Assembly: GCA_035911135.1 (NCBI GenBank)
Contig: JAMHWD010000045.1
Location: 124,001-188,000 of the forward strand
From: JAMHWD01 sp035911135
GTDB lineage: Bacteria > Pseudomonadota > Alphaproteobacteria > Micavibrionales > Micavibrionaceae
DNA length: 64,000 bases
Direction: 5' to 3'
Shown here: positions 60,899 to 64,000 of the stretch, piece after piece
Position numbering within the stretch: the first letter of the stretch is position 1
How the letters are laid out: each line of letters starts with the position of its first letter
Position numbers and translations under genes: made by a program
Notes under the pieces: model-generated
Told to the model about the DNA's origin: nothing
What the model saw: only the letters and a program-made list of their open reading frames with translations
The model's database searches: none

Positions 60899-62407
60899 AT
60901 GATATTATCCTCCGGGGGCTTTCGCCCTAAAAAATTCAAAGAAGCCGATGAAGCCGTTGCCTATATAACGGAAATCTATAATCACAATGTTGACTTCCTG
61001 CGCCGCCAGTTCCGCGCCTATGTCGATCAGAAGCTGCGCGAGAAAAAAGTCCGCGCCTGCTATCCGTACATAAAAATTTCTATCGAACAGGCAAACCGCC
61101 CTGATTCACGGCTGTCTTATGGTTTCGTGCCCAAGCCCGGCGCTTATATGACGACACTGACGCGCCCTGATATTTTCGGCATTTACTATCACAAGCAAAT
61201 CTCCCTGCTGATGGAAAATCACAAGGTTCAGGTCGAGATCGGCGAGAGTGAGCAGCCCATCCCCATTCATTTTGCCTTGGGGGAGCATTTTCATCTCGAA
61301 AAGGAACTGGACAAGGAAAGCGGCAAACGCATTGCCGAGATTTTCGATGTGCCTGATCTGGATGACATGGATGATGAGATTCCGAACGGGACCTACACCC
61401 TTAAGCCCGGTGAGGCGCATCCGCTGGCGCTTTTTACGGCGTCGCGCTCGGATTTAAGCCTTCAGCGCCTCAAGCATTACTGTGGCAGCTCGGCCCATCA
61501 CTTCCAGAATTACATCATCTTCACCAATTACCAGTTCTATATCGATGAATTTGTGAAGATTTGCCGTGACATCATGATGCCCACGGATGATCCGGATCTG
61601 AAAAAACACAGGCTGGAATATGAATCCTTCGTCCAGCCCGGCGATCAGTTCACGATCAATCGCAATTTGAAAGACAGTGCTTTGGTGGATGATCAGGGCA
61701 TGATCCTGCGCCGCCAGCCGCAAATGCCGGCTTATCATCTTAAACGCCCGGACGGATCCGGGATTACGATGATCAATATCGGCGTGGGGCCATCCAACGC
61801 GAAGACGATCACGGATCATGTCGCGGTGCTGCGCCCCCATGCGTGGTTGATGCTGGGGCATTGCGCGGGCCTTCGGAATTCACAGAGCCTTGGTGATTAT
61901 GTGCTGGCCCATGGTTATCTGCGCGAGGACCGGATTCTCGATGATGATCTGCCGCTGGGTATTCCCATCCCCGCGCTGGCCGAGATGCAGCAGGCGCTGG
62001 AGCAGGCCGTATCCAAGGTCACAGGCTATGAAGGGTTTGATCTGAAGAAAATCATGAGGACCGGTACAGTCGCCACCACGGATGACCGGAACTGGGAGCT
62101 GCGCCCCTCGATCCGCCAGAATTTGCGCCTGAGCCAGAGCCGCGCGATTGCCATGGATATGGAATCGGGCACGATAGCCGCCAATGGTTTTCGTTTCCGG
62201 GTGCCGTATGGGACGCTGCTTTGTGTTTCTGACAAGCCGCTGCATGGCCAGCTTAAACTTCCCGGTATGGCGGATAATTTCTACCGCGAGCGCGTGGAGC
62301 AGCATTTGCAGATTGGTCTTTTGACCATGACGCTGCTGCGCGATTACGCGCCAGAGCGCATCCATAGCCGTAAATTGCGTAGTTTTAACGAAGTGGCCTT
62401 CCAGTAA
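60899..62407 (+). CDS. amn: AMP nucleosidase
   Basis: Splits AMP into adenine and ribose 5-phosphate and so controls adenylate levels. It has 502 residues from ATG 60899. The N-terminal Amn-specific domain (about 1-170) includes YPYIKISIEQANRPDSRLSY. The C-terminal phosphorylase-like domain includes TMINIGVGPSNAKTITDHVA, HAWLMLGHCAGLRNSQSLGD and the catalytic AIAMDMESGTIAANGFRF. I prefer ATG 60899, with GAGGA upstream, to the TTG 15 codons earlier. Confidence 0.9.
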   Translation: MILSSGGFRPKKFKEADEAVAYITEIYNHNVDFLRRQFRAYVDQKLREKKVRACYPYIKISIEQANRPDSRLSYGFVPKPGAYMTTLTRPDIFGIYYHKQISLLMENHKVQVEIGESEQPIPIHFALGEHFHLEKELDKESGKRIAEIFDVPDLDDMDDEIPNGTYTLKPGEAHPLALFTASRSDLSLQRLKHYCGSSAHHFQNYIIFTNYQFYIDEFVKICRDIMMPTDDPDLKKHRLEYESFVQPGDQFTINRNLKDSALVDDQGMILRRQPQMPAYHLKRPDGSGITMINIGVGPSNAKTITDHVAVLRPHAWLMLGHCAGLRNSQSLGDYVLAHGYLREDRILDDDLPLGIPIPALAEMQQALEQAVSKVTGYEGFDLKKIMRTGTVATTDDRNWELRPSIRQNLRLSQSRAIAMDMESGTIAANGFRFRVPYGTLLCVSDKPLHGQLKLPGMADNFYRERVEQHLQIGLLTMTLLRDYAPERIHSRKLRSFNEVAFQ

Positions 62408-62455
62408 GTCAGTTGCGGGCTTGCATTGTCGGGGGCGGAGGATTATTTTCTTCTT

Positions 62456-63142
62456 ATGTCCCAATCATGCTGCGGCAACAAGAAACCTGAAGAAACACAA
62501 GCGCTCGTTGCTGTGGCTGGTGAGGAGTCATCCAAGGATGGCCCCAAGGGTGCTATGGGCGCGTGTTTCTCCGTATCTGGATTGCAAAAGGCCGCGCAGG
62601 ATTTTGTCCATAAGCCCGGTTATAAGCGAATCCGCTTCATCGCCGCTGCTATGGCTGTGGCCGGGGTTGCAGCGCTTTTGGCCACGGCCAGTCTGATGGC
62701 GGGTATGTATGCCGCCATGGCGGTATCGCTGGGGTTATTCGGCCAGTATAAATGGGGGGCAGGCGATAGCTTCGCGCTCGGCTTTAAAAATTATGATTAT
62801 ATCACCGGCAAGTTCTGGGAGCAGGGCTTTGGCAAGTCGTATGCCGCCCGTTATCCCGTGATTGAATTGGCGCAGGCCGCCGTTTATTGCGGCGCGGCTT
62901 TTGCCGCCTCAGCAGGCGGGCATCTGGCGGCATTTATTCTGGTTCCGGCCTTATGTGTTACGGCTGTGACGAAATTCTCGGAAAGTTATGGCGCTTACCG
63001 CGCCGTCTGCCGGGGCGAGACTGCCGTATGCGCTTGCGTAGGTGGCGGTGATGACGCTCCGCCGATTGGGCCTGTGACGGTGCTGGAAAATGTCGCCATG
63101 ACAGTGATGGCTGTCCTTATGCTTCTTTTCGAGATTGTTTAG
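62456..63142 (+). CDS. Small polytopic membrane protein of unknown function
   Basis: A 228-residue protein with a polar N-terminus containing a Cys pair (SCCGNKK) and about four membrane helices, for example FIAAAMAVAGVAALLATASL and AFAASAGGHLAAFILVPALC. A Cys-rich loop (CRGETAVCACVGGG) comes before the last helix. No family is certain; the layout is reminiscent of DoxX/MauE-like four-helix proteins. ATG 62456 is preferred to TTG 62426. It follows amn after 48 bases. Confidence 0.65.
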   Translation: MSQSCCGNKKPEETQALVAVAGEESSKDGPKGAMGACFSVSGLQKAAQDFVHKPGYKRIRFIAAAMAVAGVAALLATASLMAGMYAAMAVSLGLFGQYKWGAGDSFALGFKNYDYITGKFWEQGFGKSYAARYPVIELAQAAVYCGAAFAASAGGHLAAFILVPALCVTAVTKFSESYGAYRAVCRGETAVCACVGGGDDAPPIGPVTVLENVAMTVMAVLMLLFEIV

Positions 63143-63156
63143 CGGCCAAAACAAAA

Positions 63157-63178
63157 GGCGCCTTGGTGGCGCCTTTTT
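63157..63178. terminator. Bidirectional rho-independent terminator
   Basis: GGCGCC/GGCGCC, a 6-bp stem with loop TTGGT, with A residues before and five T residues after, between the convergent membrane protein and the Gln-rich gene. Confidence 0.8.
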
Positions 63179-63197
63179 GATGTACTGCGTTATGCCG

Positions 63198-63485
63198 TTA
63201 AACCTGAATATTGACCAGTGACCCGCGGCGCTGATCCTGCTGCGAGGATGAGGCATCCTGAGAACGGGGCGAGAGGACATTTTCCTGACGCGCGTTCAAC
63301 AGATTATCGTTCTCGGCATTGGTCTGTTGTGTCTGATTGGTGGATGCACCCTCAGGCTGGATCTGATTTTGACGGTCACGCTGTTCCTCGCGCTCGCGCA
63401 CCTGTCCGGTATTCGCGCCGCCCGGCTGGAACGGTGTAGAAAGTGGAACTTGCGTTTGTCCAACGCCTGAAAGTGATCCTGCCAT
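63198..63485 (-). CDS. Gln/Asn-rich small protein of unknown function (95 aa)
   Basis: A low-complexity protein rich in Gln, Asn, Ser and Arg (REREEQRDRQNQIQPEGAST, then NQTQQTNAENDN), with no hydrophobic core, probably disordered. No family recognised. ATG 63485 follows GGGGA, and I prefer it to the version ten codons longer. The 281-bp gap to the next gene is AT-rich and has direct repeats AAAGCCTTA and one imperfect CtrA-like site, TTAA-N7-TTAC. Confidence 0.55.
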   Translation of the reverse strand: MAGSLSGVGQTQVPLSTPFQPGGANTGQVREREEQRDRQNQIQPEGASTNQTQQTNAENDNLLNARQENVLSPRSQDASSSQQDQRRGSLVNIQV

Positions 63486-63766
63486 GATTACGATCCCCAA
63501 AAAATCGACATGCAATAATGCAATATCTTAATAGAATACCAGTAAAGCCTTAAGAAAGCCTTACATTATTACCTGTTACATATATAGGATTCAGGCGGTC
63601 TTAGTCAAAGGTTGTGCGAAATAATTAAAATTTTAAGAGAATTATCACAATATTTTTACGAAATCCTAACAATTGCCCCCGTAAGATGGGTTCAACAAAG
63701 CGCGAAGCCCACCTTCATATCGCGCATAATAACAAACAACATGACACAGGATAATACGAGGCTGCA

Positions 63767-64000
63767 ATGGATCTCGGTTTTTTGGATAAATCATCAAAAG
63801 TTATGCCGATGCTGGTTCGGCTTTATGACGGGCATAAGCTTTATGCGCTGGCCAAGGATAAAAAGCCTCTGGCGCGGGCAGAACTGACAACGGCGATTGT
63901 CGAGCTATTGGGCTATTCTGAAAACCCTCGCGAGGAAGAACTGATTGCCGATGTGCTGATCGGCCTGATCCGCCAGGCGGAGAAGGATCTTAAAGAGGCG
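63767..64000 (+). CDS. DUF2336-like protein, N-terminal part (runs off the window)
   Basis: The frame is open to the last base; 78 residues are visible. LYALAKDKKPLARAELTTAI and ELIADVLIGLIRQAEKDLKE resemble the helical repeat at the front of DUF2336 proteins, which are common in alphaproteobacteria and of unknown function. ATG 63767 has GAGG upstream. An imperfect CtrA-like site lies in the upstream gap. Confidence 0.65.
   Translation, partial: MDLGFLDKSSKVMPMLVRLYDGHKLYALAKDKKPLARAELTTAIVELLGYSENPREEELIADVLIGLIRQAEKDLKEA

Overview
The window looks like a contiguous piece of an alphaproteobacterial chromosome. The evidence is the conserved gene orders ffh-rpsP-rimM-trmD-rplS and dapF-mtaB-ftsY, a DUF3126 gene, a DUF2336-like gene at the right edge, an olsB-olsA pair for ornithine lipids, a class II DAHP synthase, and S16 and L19 proteins with long Ala/Glu tails. 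Lipid A/Kdo genes show a Gram-negative envelope. Several secreted or unknown families match nothing I can name, so I suggest a deep or little-studied alphaproteobacterial lineage, possibly Rhodospirillales- or Micavibrio-like. That placement is inference only.

Layout. 1-3.9 kb: end of rpoD, a membrane methyltransferase, an exonuclease-like protein, tRNA-Ile(CAU) with a decayed partial copy downstream, mlaC-like, rpsD and a small unknown gene behind a perfect CtrA-type site. 3.9-9.6 kb, minus strand: trmJ, a HAD-like protein, gltX, nadE and class II DAHP synthase. 9.8-11 kb: a protein carrying the full class I cyclic nucleotide phosphodiesterase signature. 11-15.5 kb, minus strand: waaA-lpxK-lpxL-gor, translationally coupled. 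15.6-23.1 kb: an operon of three exported proteins, two of them diverged paralogues; a DUF3126 gene; olsB-olsA; a large unknown protein; an exported coiled-coil/OmpA-like protein. 23.3-26.1 kb: tRNA-Arg(ACG), then an operon of three exported proteins sharing one N-terminal module, two of them with Asp-box (BNR) repeats.

26.4-43.9 kb, plus strand: a type II (eukaryote-type) glutamine synthetase, then a long type IV pilus / type II secretion locus. It holds a GspE/PilB ATPase, GspF/PilC platform, GspL-like (fused PilM+PilN), PilO-like and PilP/GspB-like proteins, an ABC ATPase, a TPR protein, prepilin peptidase, PilT, PilU, a lipoprotein secretin, an ABC permease, an unknown membrane-anchored protein and one prepilin. 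The ABC ATPase and permease recall PilH/PilI of Myxococcus. 44-48.9 kb: leuC, a degenerate HD-GYP gene, leuD and leuB on the minus strand, a REP-like element, and two small unknown genes. 49-55.3 kb, minus strand: the ffh/rpsP/rimM/trmD/rplS cluster interrupted by three unknown genes. 55.4-64 kb: dapF, mtaB, ftsY, amtB, AMP nucleosidase, membrane and Gln-rich unknowns, and the start of a DUF2336-like gene.

Most of the window is core metabolism and translation. The parts least explained by known families are the two exported-protein operons (15.9-18.4 and 23.4-26.1 kb), the class I PDE-like gene, and the ABC transporter inside the pilus locus. I saw no CRISPR array, insertion sequence, transposase, integrase or rRNA gene. 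No gene-free stretch exceeds 300 bases; the largest gaps (about 190-290 bases) are described with their neighbours.
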